Below, in pieces: positions 8,368-15,902 of a DNA stretch of 34,010 nucleotides. The notes under the pieces are model-generated. The model ran no database searches. It saw only the letters and a program-made list of their open reading frames with translations, and had not been told where the DNA came from. Origin of the DNA: Candidatus Brocadiaceae bacterium (lineage in GTDB: Bacteria > Planctomycetota > Brocadiia > Brocadiales > Brocadiaceae). The stretch covers positions 1-34,010 of the forward strand of contig JACVXV010000039.1 of assembly GCA_015661205.1 (NCBI GenBank), read 5' to 3'. A program made the translations under genes and the position numbers. Every line of letters starts with the position of its first letter. Position 1 is the first letter of the stretch.

Positions 8368-8398
8368 GCGGGGTTCAGGTTACAAATCTGAACCCGCC
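8368..8398 (-). terminator. Possible terminator hairpin after the foldase gene
   Basis: gcggggttcag and ctgaacccgc pair over 10 bases with one bulged G, 43 bases past the foldase stop. No T-run follows on the minus strand, so intrinsic termination is uncertain. It may instead be a dispersed hairpin. Confidence 0.4.
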
Positions 8399-8440
8399 AG
8401 AGCCACACTATAATTTACAACTCAAACAACGCCCCTTGCA

Positions 8441-9538
8441 TTACAAGCTAACCTCGATCTTCGCCTTTTCCTTCAAGTCCTTTATAAGATCGCGCATCGC
8501 TATACCCACCAACTCTTCTTTTACCATGCCTTTTACCTCTGAAAAACTTGCGTCCTTTGCAGGGGTGCGGTTGGTGACCTTTATGATGTGATATCCAAAT
8601 TCCGTCTTAACCGGGTCGCTGATCTTGCCCACCTCTGTCGCAAAAGCTGCGCTTGCAAAGGCGTCCACCATAGCGCCGCGCCGGGGGAATGCCCCCAGAT
8701 CTCCGCCGGATTTCCCCGTAGGGCAGTCGGAATACTTCTTTGCCAATTCTGCAAAATCAGCCCCACCATCCAGTTCTTTCTTAATAGAATCAATCTTTGC
8801 CCTTGCCTTATCAAACTCATCCTGTTCCTTCATGTTCTTGGTATCAACCAGGATATGGCTGGCAGTCGTCGTTTCTCCATTATAATTACTGATGTTTTTC
8901 ATAAAATGCTCTTCCATCTTTTTATCATCAACGTCTTTGGTGACATAACTTTCAATGGCGGCAGACATACCGATTGCCGTCTTCAATTCACCGATATTGC
9001 TGCCCTGAAACTCCAAAAACTGCTCTAAGGTCTTGTCCTTTGTGGCAGGATTGTTTTTAATGTTGTCACGCATCTTGGCGATTTCTTTGTCCACCACCTC
9101 ATCGGCAACGGTCAACTTCTTTTCCAACACAAATTGTCTTAATAAAGTTTGCGCAACAAGCCTATCGGTAATTTGCAGTTCCATAGAAGGAATTGCGGCG
9201 GGGTCAACATGTTGTTCAAACCGGCTCAGGATCGCATCCAATTCCTTACGAAGGATTTTTTCGCCGTTAACCGTGGCAATCACCTTGTTTGTGTCTGCTT
9301 TTTCCTTTTTGCTGGGAAGGCTGGAACCGTGTCCGCCACCATCCATAGCCACCGCCGCGCTGTGCATCTTCTCTTTGTCATCCTTTTTAAAGGTTACATT
9401 CTTGTGAACGTCGGCAAAGTTCTTTTCATCGACCTTGCCGCTTGTCTGAACGTTGCCCGGCTCGTTTTTCCCGCAATTCAAAGCGGATAAGGCGAGCAGG
9501 CCGGAAAACATCATAAAAACAGTAATTCTTCTTGTCAT
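8441..9538 (-). CDS. Parvulin-type peptidyl-prolyl isomerase lipoprotein (PrsA/SurA-like)
   Basis: This is a foldase that assists folding of exported proteins at the membrane or in the periplasm. The 365-residue protein starts with a signal sequence and a lipobox-like SALNC, placing the acylated Cys at residue 22; Asn before the Cys is unusual. A SurA N-type helical domain follows, starting near residue 86 with VIATVNGEKILRKEL. The parvulin PPIase domain spans about 225-322, with TASHILV, the GGDLG core and FGYHIIKV near its end, all hallmark segments. A charged coiled tail closes the protein. The start is well supported: aaggag precedes the ATG by about eight bases. A plain lipoprotein PrsA role and a SurA-like outer-membrane protein chaperone role are both possible. 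Confidence 0.9.
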   Translation of the reverse strand: MTRRITVFMMFSGLLALSALNCGKNEPGNVQTSGKVDEKNFADVHKNVTFKKDDKEKMHSAAVAMDGGGHGSSLPSKKEKADTNKVIATVNGEKILRKELDAILSRFEQHVDPAAIPSMELQITDRLVAQTLLRQFVLEKKLTVADEVVDKEIAKMRDNIKNNPATKDKTLEQFLEFQGSNIGELKTAIGMSAAIESYVTKDVDDKKMEEHFMKNISNYNGETTTASHILVDTKNMKEQDEFDKARAKIDSIKKELDGGADFAELAKKYSDCPTGKSGGDLGAFPRRGAMVDAFASAAFATEVGKISDPVKTEFGYHIIKVTNRTPAKDASFSEVKGMVKEELVGIAMRDLIKDLKEKAKIEVSL

Positions 9539-9591
9539 AAAACTACTCCTTACATGAAAGATACTTTGGTAAGAACTAACGGGAATTTTAA

Positions 9592-9822
9592 TTACATAGA
9601 GGGGTGTGTGGTATGTTTTCTTCCATAATACGCAGCAATAAGTTTCAGCAGGTCTTCTTCCTTTTGGTTTGCAATAAAGTCCAGTGCAATATCAATGAGG
9701 AGATTAACAGTCAGCCGTGGGTTATTCAGGGTAATTTGCTTCAGCGCCTCATAAACCTCCGGGTCTATGTCAATTGCCGCCTTTGGTTTCACCAGGAGAT
9801 ATTTTTGAATTTTAGCGCCCAT
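9592..9822 (-). CDS. Small ribbon-helix-helix-like protein
   Basis: With the ATG at 9822 the product has 76 residues. The pattern AAIDIDPEVYEALKQ, then a short turn, then LTVNLLIDIALDFIAN, resembles the strand-helix-helix core of CopG/Arc-type DNA-binding proteins. A charged tail ending KHTTHPSM follows. In-frame upstream starts exist (ATG at 9855, GTG at 9882) and would add 11 or 20 residues. None has a convincing ribosome binding site; I prefer 9822 because the extra residues do not look like this fold. Possible roles are a transcriptional repressor or an orphan antitoxin. No toxin gene is adjacent. Confidence 0.5.
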   Translation of the reverse strand: MGAKIQKYLLVKPKAAIDIDPEVYEALKQITLNNPRLTVNLLIDIALDFIANQKEEDLLKLIAAYYGRKHTTHPSM

Positions 9823-9936
9823 AGTAGTTACACCGTGCAATGTAAACAAACTCATTATGAAATAGGTTCCCTTCCGTAGCACTTTTGTTGTAATAGTTCA
9901 CCGGTTTAACTTTTTAACTGTTGTGTTACAAGGGAA

Positions 9937-9964
9937 GGCATGGACAAACACCATTTGTTCGTAC
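9937..9964. repeat. Dispersed hairpin, copy B (ggcatggacaa family)
   Basis: ggcatggacaaa is followed after a short loop by ttgttcgtac. The first 12 bases are identical to copy A at 3826. The second arm carries changes that weaken pairing, so this looks like a decayed copy. Confidence 0.5.
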
Positions 9965-9976
9965 TATGTCCAAATA

Positions 9977-10061
9977 TGGGCGAGGTGGGAGTCGAACCCA
10001 CACAACCTTTAACGGTCAAAGGATTTTAAGTCCTTCGTGTCTGCCATTCCACCACTCGCCC
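9977..10061 (-). tRNA. tRNA-Leu (anticodon TAA)
   Basis: The 85-base gene has acceptor arms gggcgag/ctcgccc, a long variable arm as expected for leucine, the T-loop core gttcgactc, anticodon TAA, and discriminator A. The CCA end is not encoded. It lies 176 bases downstream of tRNA-Cys on the same strand and may share its promoter. Confidence 0.95.
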
Positions 10062-10196
10062 AAGTATTACCGGCCCATAGCCACACGTCTACCCTATCAG
10101 TTAAGCGTGGAGGAGGGAGAACTGTTGAGTGGTGTTTGCAGTCACATCGGAGATGGTTTTTTTGCATTTCTCCGGAAAGGCTACTTTTCCCCATTC

Positions 10197-10228
10197 CATC
10201 CGTGTAGATTCGGGTACATTCGTGGCTG
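10197..10228. repeat. Three phased 10-11 base units between the tRNA genes
   Basis: The sequence reads catccgtgtag, attcgggtac, attcgtggct: three successive diverged copies of a unit like attcgtgta. Similar phased 'atccgtgt' strings are, from memory, dispersed in planctomycete and verrucomicrobial genomes; that comparison is unverified. Confidence 0.4.
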
Positions 10229-10237
10229 GAAGATGAA

Positions 10238-10310
10238 AGGCGGCACTGGGATTCGAACCCAGGGTAACGGTTTTGCAAACCGTGGCCTTAGTCCACTTGG
10301 CGATGCCGCC
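10238..10310 (-). tRNA. tRNA-Cys (anticodon GCA)
   Basis: The 73-base gene has acceptor arms ggcggca/tgccgcc, discriminator U (typical for cysteine), anticodon loop ttgcaaa with GCA, and T-loop ggttcgaatcc. CCA is not encoded. A good promoter lies 37 bases upstream. Confidence 0.95.
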
Positions 10311-10346
10311 GTAAATTATCTTCGTTAAAGAAAACGTAAGTGTGCT

Positions 10347-10375
10347 ATAATATCACCAAGAAAATTTTTAGGCAA
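10347..10375 (-). promoter_or_regulatory. Predicted sigma-70-type promoter for tRNA-Cys (and perhaps tRNA-Leu)
   Basis: On the minus strand, TTGCCT (10375-10370) and TATTAT (10352-10347) are separated by exactly 17 bases. The -10 box ends 36 bases before the tRNA-Cys 5' end. Confidence 0.6.
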
Positions 10376-10405
10376 GGAATTTTTTAAAAGACTGTAAAAA
10401 CTTCC

Positions 10406-10435
10406 TTGACTACCGCCTTTTGGTAAGGTTACAAT
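10406..10435 (+). promoter_or_regulatory. Predicted sigma-70-type promoter for the ATPase/TPR pair
   Basis: TTGACT (10406-10411) and TACAAT (10430-10435) are 18 bases apart and end 65 bases before the ATG at 10501. The promoter is divergent from that of the tRNA genes. Confidence 0.55.
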
Positions 10436-10500
10436 AAGCCGAAAACCTACTATTTATCGCGCTAAGTCACCAATAAACAACCGAAACGAGAGGAAAGCAC

Positions 10501-11847
10501 ATGACGACGCTAAAAAGAGCAACAAAGGTATCAGAAATTCCAGCCGCATTTCCACCGGCGCCGTTAAGCAATGACGAATTCGACACGTTTTACGTGCCGG
10601 TTGACAGCGAGAGGGACAACTGCCTTTCAAGGGTCAGTGAATTAAAGAAAAAGCTGGAGGGGTCAAACACCAAGATACTCTTTGCCGGCCACCGTGGTTC
10701 GGGGAAATCCACCGAACTGAATAGACTGAAAAGAGAAATAGAGAGGGACACGTTCTTCGTCAAGTTTTCCGTTGTCGAAGAACTCGATATAAACGACATC
10801 AGTTACGTAGACCTCATCATGGTCATGATGGAAAAGCTTGCAAGCGAGGCAGTAAAGGAAAGGATTATCACAACCGACAGCAAGTATATCAAGCAGATAA
10901 AGGACTGGCTGGTGGATGTAACAAAAATAAAAGAGGAAGAGACGGGCTACCAGCTTGAGGTGCAGGCCGGAATCAAGGCAAACCAGGGCGTCCTCTCGCT
11001 ATTTATAGGACTCATAGCCGAATTCAAGGCTGCCATTCGAGCGTCGAGTAATAACAAGACGGTATACCGCAATGAGCTTGAAAAGAGGGTAACCATACTC
11101 AAGGCAAACTGCAACGTCCTGATTAATGAAATAGAAATGGGTTTGAAGGCAAAGAATCAGAGACTCCTGCTTGTTATCGAGGATATGGACAAGGCGGACA
11201 CCCGCAAGGTGCAAGAGATATTGTGCAAGCATTCCGGCATCCTCGCCGAGCTTAACACTCGAATGATATTTGTGGTGTCCATGTTTGCCCTGACCACCGC
11301 AATCCTTGCGGACATAACTGGTAGGTACACTATGGTGAGCCTCCCGATGATAAAGGTCAGAGAGAAAAACGGAGCGCCGTTTAACGCAGGCATTGATACC
11401 ATCAAGGCCGTTATAGAAAAGCGTGCCGAACCATCGTTATTCGAAAAGGACGTAATCGGCCTGTTGATTGACAACTGCGGCGGCGTTTTTCGCGACCTCT
11501 TCGAGATGATAGAGATTGCCGCAAATGCTGCCGACTTTCGCAAACGGCAAACCATCTGCAAAGAAAACGCCGGGTACGCCTTCGAAAGGCTCAAGGCTAA
11601 ATATCGCGGTATGATTACTGTTTCCAATGAGCAAAAGGGCGGAATTACGACCGATGGCCTTTATGACAAACTGGTAGAAGTCTGCAAATCTACTACGAAA
11701 AGCCACTCCCTTGACGAGAAGATGCTGTTGCTCCTCTCGTGCTTGGCTGTGGTAGAGTACAATGGGGTGCAGTGGTTTGACGTCCATCCCGCCGTAAAGA
11801 GCCTTTTACAGGATATGAATCTTTTACAGGACGTGCAAAAGACCTGA
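10501..11847 (+). CDS. AAA/STAND-type P-loop ATPase
   Basis: The 448-residue protein has a clear Walker A, GHRGSGKST (63-71), and a Walker B ending in acidic residues, LLLVIEDMDK (222-231). These define an ATPase of the AAA_16/STAND class. No membrane segment or nuclease motif is visible. The C-terminal third is helical and could be a sensing or partner-binding part. The stop TGA overlaps the ATG of the next gene (TGATG at 11845-11849), so the two are translationally coupled. aggaaag at 10491-10497 is a good ribosome binding site for this ATG. STAND ATPases with TPR partners often act as sensing switches in signalling or conflict systems. That role here is inference; the substrate or trigger is unknown. 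Confidence 0.8.
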   Translation: MTTLKRATKVSEIPAAFPPAPLSNDEFDTFYVPVDSERDNCLSRVSELKKKLEGSNTKILFAGHRGSGKSTELNRLKREIERDTFFVKFSVVEELDINDISYVDLIMVMMEKLASEAVKERIITTDSKYIKQIKDWLVDVTKIKEEETGYQLEVQAGIKANQGVLSLFIGLIAEFKAAIRASSNNKTVYRNELEKRVTILKANCNVLINEIEMGLKAKNQRLLLVIEDMDKADTRKVQEILCKHSGILAELNTRMIFVVSMFALTTAILADITGRYTMVSLPMIKVREKNGAPFNAGIDTIKAVIEKRAEPSLFEKDVIGLLIDNCGGVFRDLFEMIEIAANAADFRKRQTICKENAGYAFERLKAKYRGMITVSNEQKGGITTDGLYDKLVEVCKSTTKSHSLDEKMLLLLSCLAVVEYNGVQWFDVHPAVKSLLQDMNLLQDVQKT

Positions 11848-13010
11848 TGGATACACAGGAACTTGGTCTCCTCATGAACGCCCTAAAAAACAAGGATACG
11901 GGCTTCTATCTCGTGGAGGCCTCCGACAATGCGGTTATAGACGACCTGCTCCTGAAGATAAACGTTGCCATGGGGCAGGTGGGAAAGAAGACCGCAGCCA
12001 TAGACTTTTCCGGGAAAAGTGACTGTTGGTTTGCCGCAGACCTCATTTGTAACAAGGTAAAGGCGTCGCCGGACATCCATATCTTTTTCATCAGAAACCT
12101 CGAAACCCCCGCAGGCGCTAACCCCGCAAACTTTCTCCGCCAGTTGAACATGTCGAGAGAGACCATCTATGCCCTCGGCAGAAACATGGTATTCATCGTC
12201 AGCCCGGCATTTGCGCGGCTCTTTATGCTGCACGCCAAAGACCTCTTTTCGTGGATACCCCAGCGATTCACATTTGAAGGCGGCGCCGTTGTAACGCCCA
12301 GGGAATTTGCGCAGTCCATGCGGATGGATGAGCGCGTCAGGTTCCGGGGCGATAAGGACAGGGCGTACCTGAAGGAACTTATTGCCCTCTACGAGGAACA
12401 ATTACGGCATGCGCCTGATAATGCCCAATTCAGGGTAGAAAACATCATCAAACCCCTTGCAGGCCTGTATAAAGAAAACGACGATTTTGGCAAAGAGGTA
12501 TTGCTCAGGGGAGAGATTAAAGATTTCTACAAAGTCCCCGATGAAAGATACGCCGCGGCCTTGACAAGTCTTGGCAATGTCTATGGAAGACTTCCAACGG
12601 GAGATCGCGCTGAAAATCTCCAAAAGGCCATAGATGCCTACCGGGAGGCATTAAAGATTCGCACCATTGAGGCATTTCCGGTGGGTTATGCCAGGATCAT
12701 GAACAACCTCGGCGTTGCCTATCAAGGCCTGCCGGCAGGAGACCGCGCCGAAAACCTCAAAAAGGCCATTGATGCCTACCAGGAGGCATTAAAGATTTTC
12801 ACCATTGAGGCATTTCCGGTGGATTATGCCATGACCATGAACAACCTCGGCAATACCTATCAAGACCTGCCGACAGGCGACCGCGCCGAAAATCTCAATA
12901 AGGCCATAGACGCCTACCGGGAGGCCTTAAAGATTTACACCATTGAGGCATTCCCCCGTGATCACGCAATGGTAAAGAGTAACCTTGATGGATTGCTGGA
13001 TAAGGCGTGA
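11847..13010 (+). CDS. TPR-repeat protein coupled to the upstream ATPase
   Basis: This 387-residue protein has two parts. Residues 1 to about 150 look like a degenerate NTPase domain: RNMVFIVSPAFARLF and a following segment ending FSWIPQRFTFE match the type found before TPRs in STAND-like proteins, but no Walker A is present. Residues about 215-375 hold tandem TPR-like repeats with a 46-residue period (GDRAENLxKAIDAYxEALKI...FPxxxAxxxNNLG); GDRAENL recurs three times, 138 bases apart at the DNA level. TPRs bind protein partners. The start overlaps the ATPase stop by one base, implying the two products act together, possibly as a split version of a STAND-TPR protein. No effector domain can be seen in either. 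Confidence 0.8.
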   Translation: MDTQELGLLMNALKNKDTGFYLVEASDNAVIDDLLLKINVAMGQVGKKTAAIDFSGKSDCWFAADLICNKVKASPDIHIFFIRNLETPAGANPANFLRQLNMSRETIYALGRNMVFIVSPAFARLFMLHAKDLFSWIPQRFTFEGGAVVTPREFAQSMRMDERVRFRGDKDRAYLKELIALYEEQLRHAPDNAQFRVENIIKPLAGLYKENDDFGKEVLLRGEIKDFYKVPDERYAAALTSLGNVYGRLPTGDRAENLQKAIDAYREALKIRTIEAFPVGYARIMNNLGVAYQGLPAGDRAENLKKAIDAYQEALKIFTIEAFPVDYAMTMNNLGNTYQDLPTGDRAENLNKAIDAYREALKIYTIEAFPRDHAMVKSNLDGLLDKA

Positions 13011-13027
13011 TGGCCGGGTTTACGCCA

Positions 13028-13061
13028 GGCACGGATAAATATTGCACATCTTTGTCCGTGC
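13028..13061. repeat. Dispersed hairpin, copy C (ggcacggataaa family)
   Basis: gcacggataaa pairs with tttgtccgtgc at 10 of 11 positions plus one wobble. It shares arm sequence with copies A (3826) and B (9937). Confidence 0.55.
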
Positions 13062-13384
13062 TCATGGTGGATAAAGCGAAGCGCATCCGCCAATAATAAC
13101 ATTACCGCATTTGTCCGCGCCTTGTGGCTTACAGCGGTAAGAAAGCTGCCGGATATTAGATGGTTCTCAGAAATTTAAGCTTGAAATAGGCTTGGAATAA
13201 CAGTAATCTTAAGCTTTTGGATTTTTCAGTAAAAACCATTTCTTATCGTAGGGCAGACCTTTCGGTTTGCCTGTTTCCTTATGCATGGGGAGGCAAGGCT
13301 AAAGCCGCGCCCTACACGTTCACGCCGGGTTTGTAATCTGCATTTGACGGGATGCAGCACGTGGGAATGCGTTGAAAACGGTAT

Positions 13385-13468
13385 GCCCCGTCAGGGGCAA
13401 CACAATCGTAGCCCACTGCGTAAGCGGTGGGTAAATAGAGCTATCACATTCTAAAGCCCCGGAGGGGC
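13385..13468. repeat. REP-like cluster of three hairpins
   Basis: gcccc-gtca-ggggc (13385-13398), cccactgc-gtaa-gcggtggg (13412-13431, one G-T) and gcccc-gga-ggggc (13456-13468). The last sits in aaagccccggaggggcggc, nearly identical in layout to aaagtcccgtagggacggc at 5993-6012. Confidence 0.65.
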
Positions 13469-13517
13469 GGCACAAATACCTAATGATTTTTAAACGTTTA
13501 GGAACTTCAAACCAATG

Positions 13518-13545
13518 GTAGTGGCAAGGCGCGCCTTGCCACTAC
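13518..13545. repeat. Perfect 28-base palindrome just before the AsmA-like gene
   Basis: gtagtggcaaggcg is followed directly by its exact reverse complement. The palindrome ends 13 bases before the first possible ATG at 13559, in the place a ribosome binding site would occupy. It could be a dispersed element, a protein operator or a translation-limiting hairpin. Confidence 0.85.
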
Positions 13546-13558
13546 ACAAAATCACTAT

Positions 13559-15898
13559 ATGCCTACTTTCATGAAAAAAACAATATACATCGCCGGCGTC
13601 CTTTTCTTTCTCATCGGGATGGCCGTTTTTGGTTATATCTTTCTTGGAAGATTAATATCAGACGAGGCAATAAAGAATCGCATCACGGGTTTGCTGAAGG
13701 ATTTTGGGACGGCAAAGCTCGATAATGCCCACGTTGACTTCCTGGAGGGGATCAGCATTGACAACCTCTCATTTGACGGCTCATGCCCTGATTTACTGGG
13801 GAAATCCTTTGTTATTCCCAGGATGCTCTTGAAGCATGATTTACAAGGGATTATCAAAGGGCATCTTAATATCAATCAGGCAATTGTCATCGGGCCTCAG
13901 ATAACGATTGATAAGCCGACGGATATATGGTCCCTTTTGAACGCGTTAAAGGCAAATTTCGACAGGGCGCCTTTGCCGCTTTATACGGGAGCATTGCGCA
14001 ATGGGGTAGAACTACGGGGTTTAAAAGTCCATATAAAGGGAAATCCTGAGACACAGAGTCCGGAAATTAAGGTGTCCGGCATTAACGTTACCTTTGTGCC
14101 TTACGCCGGCTCTTTTGAAGATATCATCATCAAAGGCATCGTGGCAGACCCGCTTTTAGGCAATTACTCGCTAAACATGCGGCTCCGCCCGAACGTTCCG
14201 AGCCTTGATATAGAAATAGGCACAAATGATATGGTTATGAGCGAGGAGTTTTGCCAAAGGTTTCCCTATATCGGCAAGATGTTGTGGGATTCGTACAAAC
14301 CTTCGGGAAAGATAAAGGTTTTTTGCAGGGCATCCTTTAACAATCAAGATGGGCAGCAAAAGAGCGATTATCTCGTTACCATTAATATAAACGGGCTGGA
14401 AATTAAGTACGAAAAGTGGCCGAGGCGTATCTACAATATGAGCGGAGACATAGAAATAAATACGGAAAAGATATACCTAAAAAACCTCATTGGCTATATT
14501 AAGAGCGGCGACTACACATCCCAGGCGGTGTTTAATGGGGAGGTGGACCTTTATGGCCCTAAAAAGACCTTTATTTTGACGGTCCCCAACGTGTTTCTTA
14601 ACCAGGAAATACTCCAGGACGTCCCTGAAATCGGAGAATATATATGGTCAAAAGCACATCCTAACGGATTAGTGGACGTCGTTTTTCAGTACAACAAAGA
14701 AACGGAAGAAAAGGAACGGTATTACCTGGAGGTCACCTGTAAGGGACTGGAGGTAAAACCCCAGGAAATGCCCTTTCCCATATCGTACGTAAATGGACAA
14801 ATCAAGTTGTGCGATAACATCATATTGTTTAAAAATGCCAGCGGGTATATTCAATGTGGTAACCAAGCGATCTTTTCTGAGATGAACGGTGTTTATGACA
14901 TGAATAGCGGGCGAAGGATATTTAATTTTCATGCGCCGAGCCTGGATATTACCAGCTCATTTTTGGAGAGTCTGCCCGACAAGGGCATGGGGGAAAAACT
15001 CTTAACAAACCTTAGTCCCGCCGGCAAGGTGGAAATTAATGCCAATTTCCAGCAATTTAAAGAACAAAAAGATAATGATTATTCCGTGGAATTGTACTTG
15101 AAGGATTGCGATATTACGGACGGGAAATACAAGATACCTTTCCGGGGAGTTGGTGGAAGGGTAGAGGTCAACAAGAAGGGGTTTTCATCCAAGCACATCG
15201 AAGCAAAGTGTTCCGGCGGCAACATAGAAGGGGCGTTGTCCGTCGAAACGGCTACGGAGCCATATCATTACAGCGGAGAAATGAATTTCTCCCGCGTGGA
15301 ATTGAAAGAACTCATCCAAAAAATTGCCAATACGGATAAGACGTGGTCGGGCAAACTTTCCGGAAATATTGTTTTCCAGGGAACAGGGACAGACACGAAT
15401 AGTATTTGCGCGGACGGCCAAATACAAATTGATGAAGGACATCTTTCAGACGTGCCTATTGTCTTGAGCATATTTAATATATTGAACTTAAGTATCCCTA
15501 AAAAAGAAAGCTTTCGAACCGCACAGATAAATTTTAACGTGAAAGACGGTATTATTAATATTGAAGAGGGACGGCTGTACAGTGATACGGTAGAGCTTCT
15601 CGGCCGGGGCACGGTAAAACTTACCGGGGACATTGATATCAAAATCGTTGCCGGATTCAGCAAGGATTTTTTCTCAGAGATACCCATTGTGGGAAAGATA
15701 TTCGACTACGTTGTCGGCGGCGTGAGAAAGCAGTTGACTATGGTTGAAATTAATGGTACTTTCCTGGAACCGCAAAGCAGGTCTTTAGCTTTTAAACCTC
15801 TGACCACGTCGATCAGGAGTATGTTCGATTTATTGCCCAAAAACAATCAAGGCGTGGTTCCAGAAAAACCGGTAATCGAGGAAAAACCATCGGAATAA
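13559..15898 (+). CDS. AsmA-like protein, putative inter-membrane lipid transport or assembly factor
   Basis: The 779-residue protein has one N-terminal membrane anchor (about 8-29) and is otherwise a long beta-rich periplasmic protein with an AsmA-like C-terminal region. Segments such as LSGNIVFQGTGTDTNS, GQIQIDEGHLSDVP, INFNVKDGIINIEEG and VELLGRGTVKLTGDIDI (about 610-700) show the alternating pattern of AsmA/TamB-type bridges. Members of this superfamily carry phospholipid between inner and outer membranes or assist outer membrane assembly; the role here is by analogy. Two starts are possible, ATG at 13559 or at 13571 (MKKTIY), neither with a ribosome binding site. A perfect palindrome sits just upstream. 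The next gene starts 4 bases after the stop, so they are probably co-transcribed. Confidence 0.75.
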   Translation: MPTFMKKTIYIAGVLFFLIGMAVFGYIFLGRLISDEAIKNRITGLLKDFGTAKLDNAHVDFLEGISIDNLSFDGSCPDLLGKSFVIPRMLLKHDLQGIIKGHLNINQAIVIGPQITIDKPTDIWSLLNALKANFDRAPLPLYTGALRNGVELRGLKVHIKGNPETQSPEIKVSGINVTFVPYAGSFEDIIIKGIVADPLLGNYSLNMRLRPNVPSLDIEIGTNDMVMSEEFCQRFPYIGKMLWDSYKPSGKIKVFCRASFNNQDGQQKSDYLVTININGLEIKYEKWPRRIYNMSGDIEINTEKIYLKNLIGYIKSGDYTSQAVFNGEVDLYGPKKTFILTVPNVFLNQEILQDVPEIGEYIWSKAHPNGLVDVVFQYNKETEEKERYYLEVTCKGLEVKPQEMPFPISYVNGQIKLCDNIILFKNASGYIQCGNQAIFSEMNGVYDMNSGRRIFNFHAPSLDITSSFLESLPDKGMGEKLLTNLSPAGKVEINANFQQFKEQKDNDYSVELYLKDCDITDGKYKIPFRGVGGRVEVNKKGFSSKHIEAKCSGGNIEGALSVETATEPYHYSGEMNFSRVELKELIQKIANTDKTWSGKLSGNIVFQGTGTDTNSICADGQIQIDEGHLSDVPIVLSIFNILNLSIPKKESFRTAQINFNVKDGIINIEEGRLYSDTVELLGRGTVKLTGDIDIKIVAGFSKDFFSEIPIVGKIFDYVVGGVRKQLTMVEINGTFLEPQSRSLAFKPLTTSIRSMFDLLPKNNQGVVPEKPVIEEKPSE

Positions 15899-15902
15899 CA
15901 TT

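Larger units (their letters stand above)
13011..13558. other. Hairpin-rich spacer without genes
   Basis: No gene is evident. From left to right it holds a ggcacgga hairpin (13028-13061), a long-range pairing gtagggc (13248-13254) with gccctac (13309-13315), a cluster of three hairpins (13385-13468) and a perfect 28-base palindrome (13518-13545). It reads as an accumulation site for dispersed structured elements. Confidence 0.65.
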
